Shown here: in pieces, positions 11,516-26,200 of the stretch
Numbering within the stretch: position 1 is the first letter of the stretch
Layout of the letters: each line of letters starts with the position of its first letter
Source of the DNA: Mimachlamys varia
Lineage: Eukaryota > Mollusca > Bivalvia > Pectinida > Pectinidae
Assembly: GCA_947623455.1 (NCBI GenBank)
Contig: OX392530.1
Coordinates: forward strand, 37,231,405-37,295,404
Reading direction: 5' to 3'
DNA: 64,000 nucleotides
Position numbers and translations under genes: made by a program
Notes under the pieces: generated by a model
Database searches by the model: none
Told to the model about the DNA's origin: nothing
What the model saw: only the letters and a program-made list of their open reading frames with translations

Positions 11516-14500
11516 AGAGCCAAATTGTGTGGGCGGACCTCTATTTACATCAGAGAATAGTTCCCTATAAGGAACTTGGAAAGATAGCATGTTACTATGT
11601 AAAACTGCGTCCTGTAACATTAAAGGAAGCCATCACCTGTGAAAGGTGTTTAAGAGCGCCAAGAAGAAGGTTCAATAACAGGAACGAACTGCAGTGCTAA
11701 TGAAGATTATCTACTAATTAACTTCTATTCTCAGGACTTCACTTATAAGAGGGAAAGCCTATAGACAAAATAGCCCTGACTTTTCGTTGGAAGCAGGAAC
11801 AACTTGATGGCTAAAGTTAATGGTTTGTGCAATCGACTGGAAAAACAATGGATTCTCCACAACGGATAAACATCCTTGCCCAAGGCTGATGAGCGTATTG
11901 AAGGACGTTTATTTTTAACGACTTCAGGATTCTGGTTTAGGAAATTTGCCAGCGGGGATGGTAATAAGACGAAAGTCTTGTGCAATCTTGCACAGTACGA
12001 ATGTATCAACAGAAAGTAACCTTAATACACCGAACACAACATGGTTTCCCATTTTGTCAGACCAATGCGTCATCCTGACAGGAACATTGAGTGATGGCTG
12101 TAAAAATGGAATAAGATTTTTTTTGTGACTAAAAAGCCAGTGATAGAAGATTATAATATGACGTGCTGCAATATAATAACAACACCCAGTACAGATCTAA
12201 CAGATTTCAGACATTTGTAACCTCATTTTGATGATGTTGATAAATTTTTCTTCCATACAATTCACAGATAACAGCTGACGGTAGACAACTCTTGTTTCGT
12301 ATGTTTCCAAACGGGATATATCGTTTGCCTCTTTGTGGGAAGGATGTATGTTGCAGGCTGCTATTATATAAACCATGTCTTTTTCTTTCATTTAATTTAT
12401 GACGCAATATAAGAACTCAACTGTCTACCATCATTATCATTATAACGTTTAAGACTGGAAATGTACGCTACTGTGTTCAAGTTGTATTATTCTGTACTCT
12501 CTTTATTGTTTGTAGAATCGAAGGCAATTATATTTGAATTTCCAGTAATTGTTTTGTTCAACATTTTTTCCTGCTGAGGAAACATTTAAGCTCTTCCAAT
12601 ACAAAGATTGAAACAAGTCATTATGAAATTTCGCGGGTGAATGACATCATTGCAAGGGATTGACTGAGAGCGGGAAAATGAGTAAAATTTCAGTTGAATC
12701 CTGATCTTGCTATATCCAGACAATGCGTTTTCTTTTCTTTTGAGGGAATGCATCTAATTGATTCGAAATTTGTTAATGCGGAAACAAAATGGCTGTCCAA
12801 AGTTTACAAATTTACATTCAGGAACTCATATAGTTATAGTGTATAGTTATTTTGGGAACTTAAATATCCAGATTATTTAGGTTCCTGTAGTTGTATGGAT
12901 TATTAATTAAGAACCTGTATTCGTCTAGAGTACTGACAAACCTGGTATTGTCCGGATCAATGAGACATTCGCTGTCATCTTCATATAAAAAGACTTGTAT
13001 CTAGTAAGGTTATTTGTGCAATGTATTTTATTTTGATTGAGCCCTTTTTAGCAGCAGTTTTGTGATAATCTCATGTGAGTCTGAATACTTTTTATTGTAT
13101 TCTTTGACAATTTTCGTTTCCCTTATTTATGGACATGCGATATAAGTTTGTAAATACATCTTTACAGTTTTGTTTAATGTGTTATAACGAAAACAGTAGC
13201 AGGTGTTCAAATGTACGTGTTTTTTTATATGTCCATTTGCAGAGACCAGTGTTTCAAGTTAGTGAACTTTCCTTTCTACATTTCGTGAAATGTATATATA
13301 GTACGTGAAAGCTACATTTGAACTTTGCATAGAAATGATGTAATCGAACAAATAGTGTTCATCCCTTTCTTTCTCCTTCTTTTCAATAAATTGTAAACAA
13401 TCGTTTACATTATGATGGTGTTTACTGTACATTTGAATAGTGCTGCATTTGACCGTTACTGTAACACGTGTTGATGGTGGAGAAAAACTTTTTTCCATCA
13501 TCCTTGTACCATGATATGTTGTTCGTGTTTGATTTCATAGTTCAAATTACTGTCCACAACATACGGTATTAATGACTATCTTTTATTTTACCACTTGAAT
13601 CAAGTGTGTTAATGTTTCTAGAAATATTGTTGCATATTTTACAAACATGAAGGGTTATATTTTAAAATATTAGATATCCTTTGAGAATTTCTTTAATTAA
13701 CCCATCCTTTATATATTTTCACACTCAAAAACAATCCAGGTATAAATAGAAATGTGTTTTTAATCCTAACAACCACATTGAATTTTGATGATACACTCTG
13801 TATAATGATAAATCAAAAATAGAACAAGCAGTTTTTATGGTTATACTGGGAGAACAATAACTTACTGTTTGGAGCAATTTATTATTTTTGTTAAGTATTT
13901 GACAGTAAAATAATCATGGTTATGATAATTATGGATTGAAGTGAACTGTTAGAAAGTTCATATTATTGTGTGTGGTACTATATAACTCTGTCTCGCTGCT
14001 GATAATCGTCTGATCTTTGCAATACCCTAACTTCTTATGCCAGGTATTCTTTGACATTAGTCCCCTGAAAATCATGTTGCTTTTCCTTTAAACATGCAGG
14101 TACATGTACTCCGTAGAAAAGTTTTCCGAGAATATAGTTCCCATAGACGAAAGAACGTATTTCTAATTTTATCCAGGTTCTGATGAAAATAAGGTACTCA
14201 TTATATCGTATCAAACCCCTATTACAAAATTGGAACCCCTGTAAGAAATTGTTTTCCCCTCAAAGAAAATGTAGTGGTTACACATTTTGTAACATTCAAT
14301 AAAAATGTTCTTATGTCATTAACATAGAAAGTACTTTAGGAAAGTTATATTCTTATATTCCCAATCGTTCAAGGACATCGGCTAGCTTTAGCTTGTGAGC
14401 GACTATATGAATAAAAAGTACATTTAAATGTTAAAGATATATTATAAAAAAGTGATTTACCGTACATGTTTTACCAGTTAAACGGATCTTGCATGAAGTA

Positions 14501-17155
14501 ACCTTACACATTCACATTTAATGTCATTTCTGTACATAAAAAGGATGTATTATAAATATATATATTTTCAAGTGAAACAAATGTATTTAATGTATAAAAT
14601 TGCTACTGAAGGATATATTTGTATGTTATTGTGAACATGTTAATTATCACGTATCTATTATTACACTTATCTTTGTTGTTGTTTATATTTGTCAATTATG
14701 TCAATTTGTTTACGATGCATCATGTTGCTTACGGATATTCAATTAAATAAAACTACATTTTCAAACAACAATTATTTTTCTTTTAGTTTTAATTAAAAAC
14801 TTCGTATGTAAGTCCATAAATTTGATCACCAGAAACTATCTACATATTAGTTATATAATATTACTATAAAATTAAATGCTAATTATCACTAATGCTAAAA
14901 CAAACCTGTTTTACGTTCCATCTCCAGCAACTACAGTATGAGTGACAAAGTTTTAATGTGCAGCTCATATACATCTATCAATGTTGCTTCCATATGTCTA
15001 TTATAATACATCTTTTAAAGTGCAAAAAATGTTAAAATGAATAAGTGATGCAATATTTTAGGTGTAATCTTACTTGACTTAAAATGACATGATTCTCATC
15101 TAAAACAAACCACTTTAGGTACGTAGTTTCAGCAATATCGCCTGATGCAATAATGTATTTACCAAAAGTATGTAACGCAGACAAAGTTTCACGTTTTGAA
15201 TAATATTTTATTGTAATCTCTATATACATGAGTTACATTTTTGTCTGATAACTACTAAAGTCTTTTACACGCATATTTACATCTTAAATACATCTATATA
15301 GGGATGTATCCCTGACAAACAGTTTTATCATCAATATCATTTGTAAAAGGACCATCTTCAATTGCTTTTTCTGGAAACAGACATATATAAAAGAGTGAAA
15401 CTGTACATACAGATTTGAGACAAAGCAATATGTACGTTAGATCGTGAATGGTACAATTTCACAATGAAATCGCAAAAACTGAATATTTAAAGAAAAACAA
15501 GTATTCATTGCACATAACAAAAACAGGTTGCTGAAGAACAGATATCTATTTTGTTAATATCATACCAACATGTAATTAATATCTTTGTTAAAACATTTCA
15601 CAGATCGTTAGTCCTTCGACATATATATATGTATTCATAAATATTGAATACCTTTGCGCCTTGATACAATTTAATATATTTTGCGGTTACAACATACTTG
15701 TACTTAGGATAATAATTTTGATATATTTCGCTGTTTTATGACCAACGCCACGTATTGCCGTAGACCGGTACACATTTTGATACAGTTTATTAATATGAAG
15801 GCAGTTTTGAGGAGTTTACACGGAGCTGTCAGGGATAAAATGACATTTTTCATATTTTTAAAAAGAGAAATTATATTTTAAAAAGTCTTTTGCTTCAAAT
15901 TTGCACGCATAACATATATAATTTATAAAATCACTAGTATGAGACAAAATATGTCATTAATATACATACGGCAAGAACATTCACAACATATAATCCTCAA
16001 CTGTGAGTAAAACTTGTACACACGTGCACATAACTTGTCGAAGGGGTACATGGCAAGGCGAGGCTGGGTAACATATCTTTCACGAGCAAATTATATTGTA
16101 CTTTTCCCTATCTACAATGTTAAATTTACTTACCATCAGTTGATTTTTTATTTACAGTGACATAACTTTGGTAGTATGCATGGTACAATTAATATTAAAA
16201 TCGCAATTGTCTTCATAACACGTCTTATACTTGTTGTAATGGTAATCTGTCAAAATAGTAATAGATTTGTTTTTTGATTGACCATTTGTAATCGCCTTTT
16301 AATCGTAATTGTCTTTATAACACGTCTTATACATGTACTTGTTGTAATGGTAATATGTCAAAATAGTAATAGATTTGTTTTTGATCGACCATTTGGAATC
16401 GCCTTTGATAGGTAATGAAGCATGAGTACATCGACACTTGCATTTTTCAGTATATACATATTTCGATTCGCAAAAAGAAATGGACCAAATAAAATAATAT
16501 AGTTACTCACTTAATATTGACTAAATATCATTCAAAGCACACAATTTCCACAATTGTACTACGAATTTGATAAAATACCCCCAACTTGTACCTATAGCTC
16601 TAAGACATCAAGTAAATGTCCAATTAAAGGGTTAGTATGACCGGAAGTTTACAAATACAGGGACAGGCACATACACCAATCTATACAAAATGTGTGTGTA
16701 ATTTATCAAAAACGTTTAATTAATAATAGTTCTATAACTTTTCTCTGCATTGCTACAATGCTATCGTAAGTCTTGTATGAAATACCGTGTCTATCATTCG
16801 CCTTCTGCCTGTTTGGCATGTATATATCCGTCGTTTATTATATCCATTGGTTTACTACCCATTATTCGACAGTGTCCATCTATACGTCATCTGAAGAGTA
16901 TATCCGAACGTCAATTCACTAGAACTATCCTCAGTGTTTATCCAACAGTATATAGTGTATGTCTATCTAAATTAACCGCTGTGTCTTTTCCGTCAAAAGT
17001 CTTCCACTAGGAGTGTTTTCAATTTCTCTCCAATCGTCATCTATCCATATGCCATCCATCATTATTTCTTAAGCGTTGTCTTGCCATATTCAGACACTCT
17101 GACATGGATTCTATAAATAATGTATCTCTATGTCATCTTTCTAAATACATAGCGA
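11516..17155. other. Convergent intergenic region / 3' UTR space, no gene seen
   Basis: Between the FREM1 stop and the ADAMTS stop, apart from the repeats listed, I find no exon with a recognisable protein and no RNA gene. The frames present are short and AT-rich with stops close by. Part of 15240-17155 is probably the 3' UTR of the minus-strand ADAMTS gene, but no convincing end could be fixed. Confidence 0.55.
16198..16409. repeat. Tandem duplication, two copies of about 105 bp
   Basis: Copy 1 (16198-16300) and copy 2 (16301-16409) share 'ataacacgtcttatac', 'ttgttgtaatggtaat' and 'caaaatagtaatagatttgt' with few changes. Copy 2 carries a 6-base expansion (catgta) in the middle. The pair lies downstream of the ADAMTS stop codon, possibly in its 3' UTR. 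Confidence 0.85.
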
Positions 17156-17283
17156 TCAGCCGTACGTCCGTTGTCCTGAATCGACACACGTCCTGCAGCA
17201 CATCCGGTAGAAATACTCCCGGTCGCACACTCGGAACCTCTCTACAAGGGGACAGAACTGTGCTTTGTCTTGGTCCACACAAT
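17156..17283 (-). CDS. ADAMTS10: ADAMTS6/10 exon 23: PLAC domain and stop
   Basis: Residues 1111-1152: [20 protein letters not shown], then [18 protein letters not shown]. The 'C-x-D', 'F-C-x-L-V', 'C-x-x-x-x-Y-x-x-x-C-C-x-x-C' cysteines match the PLAC (protease and lacunin) domain. TGA at 17158-17156 ends the protein, nine residues after the last cysteine. Confidence 0.95.
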
Positions 17284-20200
17284 CTAAAAACAACAGTTTT
17301 ATCACGTGTATAGTATAATTTAGAACTATCCATCCAGAATTTTGATTATTTCTTTAAAGGAAAATTAGTACCCATTGTTTTTTTTTCTTTTTCGCATCCC
17401 TATGAAAGAAACATCAAATAAGATATTCATAAGAGAGGTGTTTGGCTAATACTGGAATCCTTGTTTGCTGGCATTTTAAAAAGAAGGTTTTTACGTACAG
17501 TAGTAAAACGTATTTTATTTTAAACGGATCAGAAACGAAACTTATTTTATGATTTTACATGTGTTGAGCTTTTTGTATAATAAATATCATCAGCATGTAT
17601 ACATTTGGATGACAGCCGAAATAATATGCTGACAATTAGATATTACTATTACTATTTCATTAATTTTACCGTGTATTAAGATAGAAATTAAACAACTATA
17701 AACAGGTGAAAAAAAACAAATGCCTTAGGTTTCAAAATACTTTTGTTCAGAAAATCTTGATTTTAAAATGACATTTAAATATTTGATACAACCTGATTAT
17801 AGTGTTGGGTGCCAACACATTGGTAATTGGCGTTTTAGTAAGATACTAAATACGAGGTAGGAAGACTTTGTGTGACTTCTCACCTTCGACGGAGGGTCTG
17901 GAGTCACAGTTGTTGTGACACTGTTGTATCGTCTGAGGTTTGTCTCTGGGGAGGCACGTGCTGCTCCTCTCGCCTAGGTACGTTCTACACACCACGTTCC
18001 TGGTCTGGCGACCTGTTCCACAGCGGGCAGAGCACTGCAACGGAAACGGAAAACGTCAGAAGCTATATATACCAATCGTAAGTCGAATCCTAGAACTGTC
18101 ACGCCTGCTTATTCAAAACACAACAAGAGCATTATAACCTCATCATCATCCACAGAAACTAATGTCAGGAGATTTGTAAGAGAATGACAATAATAAAGGA
18201 TTACTAAACCTGAAACAAAATGGTTATAATAAGCATTAAATACAATGAAAACAGATACCATCCCTGCTTACCTTGCTCCACGGATCGGTGTCCCACCTGG
18301 GCGGAGGGCATGGCCGCTGTATGCAGGTTTCCCAAGTGAGAGGCTTCTTCTCCTGGCTACACTGGGCCTCGTGTAGATAATTCTGTCGGTCACTTGTCAT
18401 ACAGAACACGTTACGAGTTGTCTCCCCCATCCCACATTCCGCTGAACACTGTAAACATTTTCAATTGTTTAATTCAATGAGAGTAGCACATTTATAATCG
18501 CATCGAGGTACAAAATCTACGAAAACAATCGCTTGTGAAATACATAACGTCAAAAGCAACTTTGTCTCCGATCAATTTATGCTCGAAATTCCAGGGGTTA
18601 CGCGTCGAAACTGTTAAAACTCATATGACAGGTCCAAAAAGAAAGTTTAGATATATAGAAGACAATACCCGAATCCTCATCTCTATAATTCTCCCTTAAT
18701 TTGGTTAATGCTCATCTCTTTCTGTTTGTGATCTTTGAAAACATACCAGTTAACTTCAAAATGAACTTGCTGCATTAAGGAACAAAGGAACATCGGAAAA
18801 AAATGGTAACTAACACAATATGTATAGGTTTCTTCAAGTGGGTGACCTCATAAGGAGGTTTAGAATAGAATTGACCGGTCTTTGTCGTACGGATATGCAG
18901 CCTATCAGTAGAGTTACCTCTCTCCAGTGGTCTGGGAACCACACAGCCGGACAGGTGATGCTGCGGCACTGCCTCACGGTGTTGGGTTTCCGGGAGGGAC
19001 ACTCCTGGTCCGGCAGGATCACCTGCTCCTCCTGATTTATAGTTTGGACGCATGTCACACTCCGCTTCTTTGACCTGTTATCACCACACGTAGCACTACA
19101 CTGGGACCATCGTCCCACTGACCAACTGAAAACAGGTGTTAGGACAATTAATGATGAAAATCATTCATTTAAGATTCTTGTTCGTTTAAATTGAATTTAT
19201 ACATTTATATACAGTGTAACTTGTCTAAACCAGATGTCATTGGAACCATTTTTGGCCGGTTTACACAGGTTTCTGGTATGTAGAGGTTGATACGAGTTCA
19301 CCCGGCAATATTTGGACAGAACTGTAAGGCTGGAATAGACAGGGATTCGGATTAGACAGGGGCCGGTTTATACAAGTTACACTGTATTGTGTTCGTTCTT
19401 TAAGTGCCAGGGCTAATCAGATATGGCTTTATAAAGACATAAAATGTATAAACTTTTGCAAATGCGAATTGCAGGACAAAAACAATTCCATTGCATTCGA
19501 TTGGTGGTTCATGTAGCAAGCTGTATTACAACTGTGGAAGCTGGTCGAGATGGCTGTGAATTATATAACATTTAATAAGGTAAAGTAAATCAAAAGTAGT
19601 TAATCTGACATGGTTTACAAAATACGAGAATTGTAGAAGGGGACATGGCGTAGAGTGTTGTTTTGTGTTAAAATGTCCAGAACGCCACTAGTTTCACTCA
19701 TGCTTATTTCCACATCATGTATGTTACTGTGTGGGCAAAGCTGAGTTTGGAAGAATTTCGCAGGATAGAAAGTACATGTACGTTACAGTCATTAATATCC
19801 AAATACCACGATTTCATCAATGCTAGGCCCATATCTTGGTACTTGTCTTAAAAGTTTTACCGTCAATCTTTCACTTTCACTGTATATACCCCACCCCACC
19901 ATCGTTGTCATTAATCGCAAGTGTCATGGCTGTTTAAGCAAATAACTATTGTAGATGTATGTCAGAGTGTAGCTGTTTTCCTATCTACCATACCTATACC
20001 ACTACTTTTAAAATCTTGATTATTAATGCTAGATGTCATCCTAACTGAAAATAGGTAGCGTTTGATTCTTCCACTATATTGTCTTCCATCTGATCTTATT
20101 CTCTTGTGCTTTTACGAGAGTCCCCATGTTAATCTTTCATATTTTGCCTCTAGTTTGATCGATTTTTGGATTATGGTTTTGTTGACGCTTTTGTATTCTC

Positions 20201-23200
20201 TGATCTTTTTTCATCTCGACCATTATCTACTTTACCTTGCTGGACACGGATTGTCGTTGCACGTACGACTGTGGTCACTCGGTTTCGGTTGGGGAGTGCA
20301 GAGTTCATTGTCGACCACTTGGCGGTCAGATTTCTTAACACACACTGCGCTTGACACACGTGTTCCTATCGTCAAAAAACACACAAAAATGTATTCTGCA
20401 ATTTTTATTTCGTTTGCACGACTGGAATAGGAACATCTAAATTTTGTTTGTATAATTCAACTAGCTTAAAGCAACGATGCTTTTTCAAATGCAACTTTTA
20501 AATATGAAAAAGGCATTGCTTTAACAGTGTTATCCTTCAAAACCAGAGGGAATTAATGAATTGGTGAATATTTGAGATTAAGACACAAACTGTTACCTCT
20601 ACCACATGAATGGGAGCATTCGGACCAGACGGAGTGCTGCCACGTGTACAGGGTGGCGTCGTGATTGTAGAGTGTGGCGTTCTTTGCCACATTGTATTGG
20701 TAGTCCACACCAAGATTTTCCTCTTGTAGCAAAATCTGAAATGGAGAGTTTATGTTTTGAAATCAGATTTGAAGGTCATGAAGGTCACGTGAAGACGGAT
20801 GCCTGGACAGACACCCTTGAAACCGAGAAAAAGACATATAGAGTCCCAAATTGTCACAATATGGCAAGAGATGGTTTGCTTTTATCAAATGTCAAAAAAC
20901 GAATTTCTTTGAAGGTTTCTAGTAACACCTAAATACCAAAATAGTCGATTACCATGATAACTAGGTTTTCATTTGTTGGTCCGATCGCTCTGAGGACTTC
21001 CGGTTCGTTATCTTCTCGTTCATAATGAAAGACTGTTCCGGCCAGCGAGAACTTCCGGGGCCAATCTATGGTCCATTCTCCGTTGATGTAATAATCTCCA
21101 CTCTCGCCCATTAAAGCTACAAGTGAAAGTAGCAAACGTGTGGGTGTCATTTTATTCAATCCATTCAAATAAAATCAACGAAGGTAGTGTTTTATCCCTT
21201 TTATTCAAGTGTTTCTTACTTTCCTTCTGTTCTTGTTTTCAAGTATTGGAGATGCATGTTTTACATATTAACATTAGCTGAAGTATTATTTCAGAGTCTA
21301 TCTGTCGTGTATCTTAATTTAAACATGTTTGACTTTTTTAATTAGGTATTTCTGTTTTGCGTAAGTCCTCACTTTTATGGATTCCAGAAACGTTTTTGTA
21401 TTTTTTTTATTACAGTCAAGCCGTTTGCTTACAAAATCGTTGCTTTTTTAACTGTAAAATGCAGTTATACATAATTATTCCAATAATCCATAACCTCTTA
21501 GAAACAGTGTTATACAAATCCCTACGACAGGAATAAACTGATGTCAAACAGAACAACACCAGGGCATGATCTGACACAAAGTTTGAAGAAAAAAAATAGA
21601 AAAGAAAAATGAACAATAAAGGAATTATATGAGCATGATTTCATTAGAAAATTTGCTATATTGATTTATAGCACTGAATGAAACCGGCACACTAATGGAA
21701 GCCATCCTAAAATACATCGGGGTTTAACGGCATCTGCCTCTAACAATAACCATTAAACTGGACTGGTTATCTTACCTAGATAGTTGATAGATTCTCGTGT
21801 CTCCCTCACGGTTATATGCACCGCTCCTCTAGGGATACGAACCATTTCATGGTAGGCTGAAAGTTCAAATCATTCAAAAGTGATCGACCTTGGCCAACTG
21901 ATGGTTAATTATCTCTAACAGAACTCAAATAGTTGGAACTCAGCAGAAGTTTCGTGTATAAATCTTTAACAGTTAATTTACCAGCAAAACAACTGAAATT
22001 AAATTATACCTTAAACCCGGGATGTCATACTAAAGTATTCTTACACATCTTCGAATATGCAAAACTTGTCGGGTCGGCAGGGTTTGGCCAGTTTCTATCA
22101 GTCTGACATATTGTATGACATATATGCTTAGAGAAAAAAAGGAATCGTTTTCCCAAAATTATTTGCTTAGATTTAAATTTATAACTTTGAAATAAAACTG
22201 AAATGTCTTGGTATAACATCAGAATAAATAAAGTGTATGTTCAAATGCAGAGTCAGTACAATGACACTTACATCCCTTTGGGAGGTGTTTGTCGAAGTGG
22301 CCGGAAATCGTCTGACACGTGGAACCGTCGCCGTTACACTTCCGGCAGTTGTCCTCTGTAGCATTCGACTCCAGGATACCATCACACCCCACCGGCTGTA
22401 AGAGAAAATATCAATGGAAGCGACGTTCGGACTTTCTAAATTTCCCAGTATTTGTTTTAACTTTATGAACATCGTTACAAACCAGTTATACATTTAAGCT
22501 GGGTGGAACATGCGAGGACCATGTCATTTTTTTTTAAATATTTAAAACGATTAAATGAAATATCCACTAAACAAACAATGTTGTTCAATATTTGTACTGT
22601 TCATTTCGTAGTTTAATTTTTATATATCCACATCAATATTGTCTTTGAAATGTAGAGAGCTATCTAATAGGACGAAATATATATTGATAGGTAATTCACT
22701 AGACTGGTCCTCCCACCAGTGTGAGGTCGTACAGCCAATAATACACCTTGTCTTATTCCTCCCTTCAACACACAATAGTACAGAAACTATTATTTCATAT
22801 TTTGGGAAGATTGTGATCGAAATCTTATTCTTGTTCTCGCTATAAATTCGAATTGATTGAATTGAGAGTAACGTCCACTTTTCAAAGTTTGCTTCTTGGT
22901 TTCAATACAAAAACTTAAAAAAATAAAAGGCAACTTTCTATCCCATTCCTAGCCAAACTGTGTTACGTATATGATAACCACCCATTCGAATTTATCATCG
23001 TAATCATCATCTAATATTCAAAAAAATAAACGCAATCATCAACCATATTATAAAGTTCAATTTTAACTATATAATCATTATTTCTTTTTATTTAAGATTT
23101 TGTTCAATTTGTATCAATAACGGTTCACATTAAAGCGTTCAGATGATCTATTTTTTTCATGTAGCAAATAGTTCTCAATTAATTTTAATGATTATTCAAA

Positions 23201-26200
23201 TCTGTCCAAGTGTGAACGAGATGAGAAGTATGTTTCTAGTAGTTCTAGTTTCTTTGGTACTGATACAGGCAAGGGAACAACTCGTCCTATTAGAGTTACT
23301 GCCCTTCCCACTTATATTTTCATATATCGACACATTATGCGATGCCATTCCTATCTGACATGGGCACCTTGTAGCACAGGGACCTGAGAATTTGTTACAG
23401 CTAGTTTTGGACCTAAAATAGGGTGTTTAGCGTAATTTCACACATTTGGGGGGTTAAGATCAATTTTCGATAAAAATGCTTCCTCAGTAGTCATAGCTTT
23501 TATGACTACTGAGGGGGCATTTTTATCGAAAATTGATCTTAACCCCCCAAATGTGTAAAATTACGCTAAACACCCTATTTTAGGTCCAAAACTAGCTGTA
23601 ACAAATTCTCAGGTCCCTGTGCCTTGTAGTAAAATGACGGTATGAATTGCGTATATTTGACTGAACAGTTTGAAGTTATTACAGTAATTCCTCAAGGTGT
23701 GTCTTTATTTACATCATCTTTGATTAAAGGCTCAATAAACGTCAGGAAATTTTTCGGGTTTCTGATTAATTATGAAAAAAAAAATCCAATTGCTAACCAT
23801 GCAAAAATAAGTCTAAAACGAAGTAAACCTGAGTGGTAACAAACAACAGACTCTTGATAGAAAAAAAAACAAATAATTGAAAATAATTAAGGTTTTGGCC
23901 ACTTCAACAACAAGCCGAAGTTAGAAGACAGTTCAAAATGGACGCGTGTTTACAAATACCAACTGCTACAGTTTCAACTGCTGCTGTACTGGTAACCGCG
24001 TAAAAATTCATCTTGAATATTGCTGATATCAGTTAATTTTAACCACATATATTCTATAAATATAATAAGTTAATATGCATATTGGACTTTTACATAAATA
24101 CATTACATTAAGTTTAAACTATCATTACCAAGCATCGACCATTGATACAGAGGTCCATTTTGTCTGGATAACACTTGGTGCCGTCTATAACCTTCCGCGC
24201 ACGTTCAGTGTAAAAATTGTATCCTTCCGCTATACAATTCAATGCACACGGTCTATTGTGGGCTGGAATAAAAGAACGCAACGCTTGCTAATTAAGCCAT
24301 ATTAAGATGACAATCGTTCCGAAAACAATAAAAGTTTTCACTCCAACAGACTTTCATGGAAAATGAACAATTTAGAACAAATAGTACATGATGTATTCCT
24401 AACATGTTCAAAGGGAGGCTACTCTATTTCATGTCGCCTTCATGACAGATGCCAAATAGGTCCAGAAAGTTACAAGTTAGTCAATAAACTACTCAGTAAT
24501 CAGATATGAAAATATTAAGCCTTTTAACCTTTTAAGAGGAATTTTAGTTTTGAAATAATCTTGAATATCTAGTTTTCATCCATATTGCCCAAAAGTTCAT
24601 CTCTGCATGGTAATATATTGAAGAGATTTTATGTTGTACCTACCTCCGGAGAACGGTTTCCAGTTGTAGTACCTTCCCCTGAATGGCTTCGTGTCATAAT
24701 CCGCGCACTGCAATTCCCGGAAGTCTTTAACATTGTCCGGACACGACTGAATATTACACGACCTATAGCGCTTCCGCTCACCCACACAGTACTTCCCGCC
24801 ATGCCGGGGTCTGCAAGCAAATGGACAATTCAAGTAGTTTTTTCTTGTTTTTACCATAAGAACCTGCTCATTTGTTACAGCTAGTTTAGGACCTAAACTA
24901 AGTGTTTAAAATCATTTTACATCTTTGGGGGGTTTAGATCAATTTTCAATTGGTAGCCTTTATGGTCATTGAAGGGGCTTTTTTATCGAAAATTGATCTA
25001 ACCCCTACCTCCATGTAAAATTACTCCTTAACACCTTAATTGGGGTCCAAAATTAGCTGTAACAAATTCTCAGATCCCTGTGGTTTTGACGGGTAAATTA
25101 AAAGACTTTAAAATTGCAAACAAAGCGTGTCGCTTTTTATCAAACCATCGTAGCATCCATTCATGGTCCTGAATGCTAATGATGTAATATGTAGATAGAA
25201 TGTAATTTATGTCAGTCTCTTCCCGTACATACATAGCAGGCAAAAATAGTGCGCTAATTACAATAACTAGTATTGTTGGTACGAGAAAATGCCATTACCA
25301 TATATACATTTTTAGATGGAGAAAGACCACTATATCATAGCATCGCCCTAAGGATAAACTTACTCGGGATCATCGCATCGTCGGAAGCTTGATTCCACGC
25401 CGACACCGCACGTGCGTGTACAGACATCCCATTCGGACCACAGACCCCAGTCTCCGTCCTGTGGCTCCGGTCGATAGTGGGACTCCCGACATAACCCTCG
25501 GTAACACCACTGTAACAATGTTCATATAATCACCGTTAGTATTAACCTAAATACTAGTTCCCTACATAACCGTCGGTAATCACCGTTAGTATTAACCTAA
25601 ACACTAGTTCCCGACATAACCCCCGGTAACACCACTGTAACAATGTTCATATAATCACCGTTAGTATTAACCTAAACACTAGTTCCCTACATAACCCTCG
25701 GTAACACCACTGTAACAATGTTCATATAATCACCGTTAGTATTAACCTAAATACTAGTTCCCTACATAACCGTCGGTAATCACCGTTAGTATTAACTTAA
25801 ACACTAGTTCCCGACATAACCCTCGGTAACACCACTGTAACAATGTACATATAATCACCGTTAGTATTAACTTTATTTGGTTAAAATAGAGGATCTCGGA
25901 TCATTGCAAAACAGTCGGGCACTGGCATGGGCATTCAGGCCAATCGGAAACGTCGGCACTTTCCGTAAACGAGAAAATACTCTAACTTTTCTGGTTCACG
26001 CAGAGTGCTTGCATTTAGGTGTGGTGTCTCTTGCTTGATTTTCTAGAGAGGTTCCGATTTAGGCAAATATACTTTATTTCAGAGAAATGGGATTAATATC
26101 ATCCATTCATGAACGTTGTAATTAAATTAGAGTTACCTACCCCTCGCTGTCCAGTGTCCAGCGGACAGACCGTGCCCTCAGCCGCGGGGATACTGTTGGT

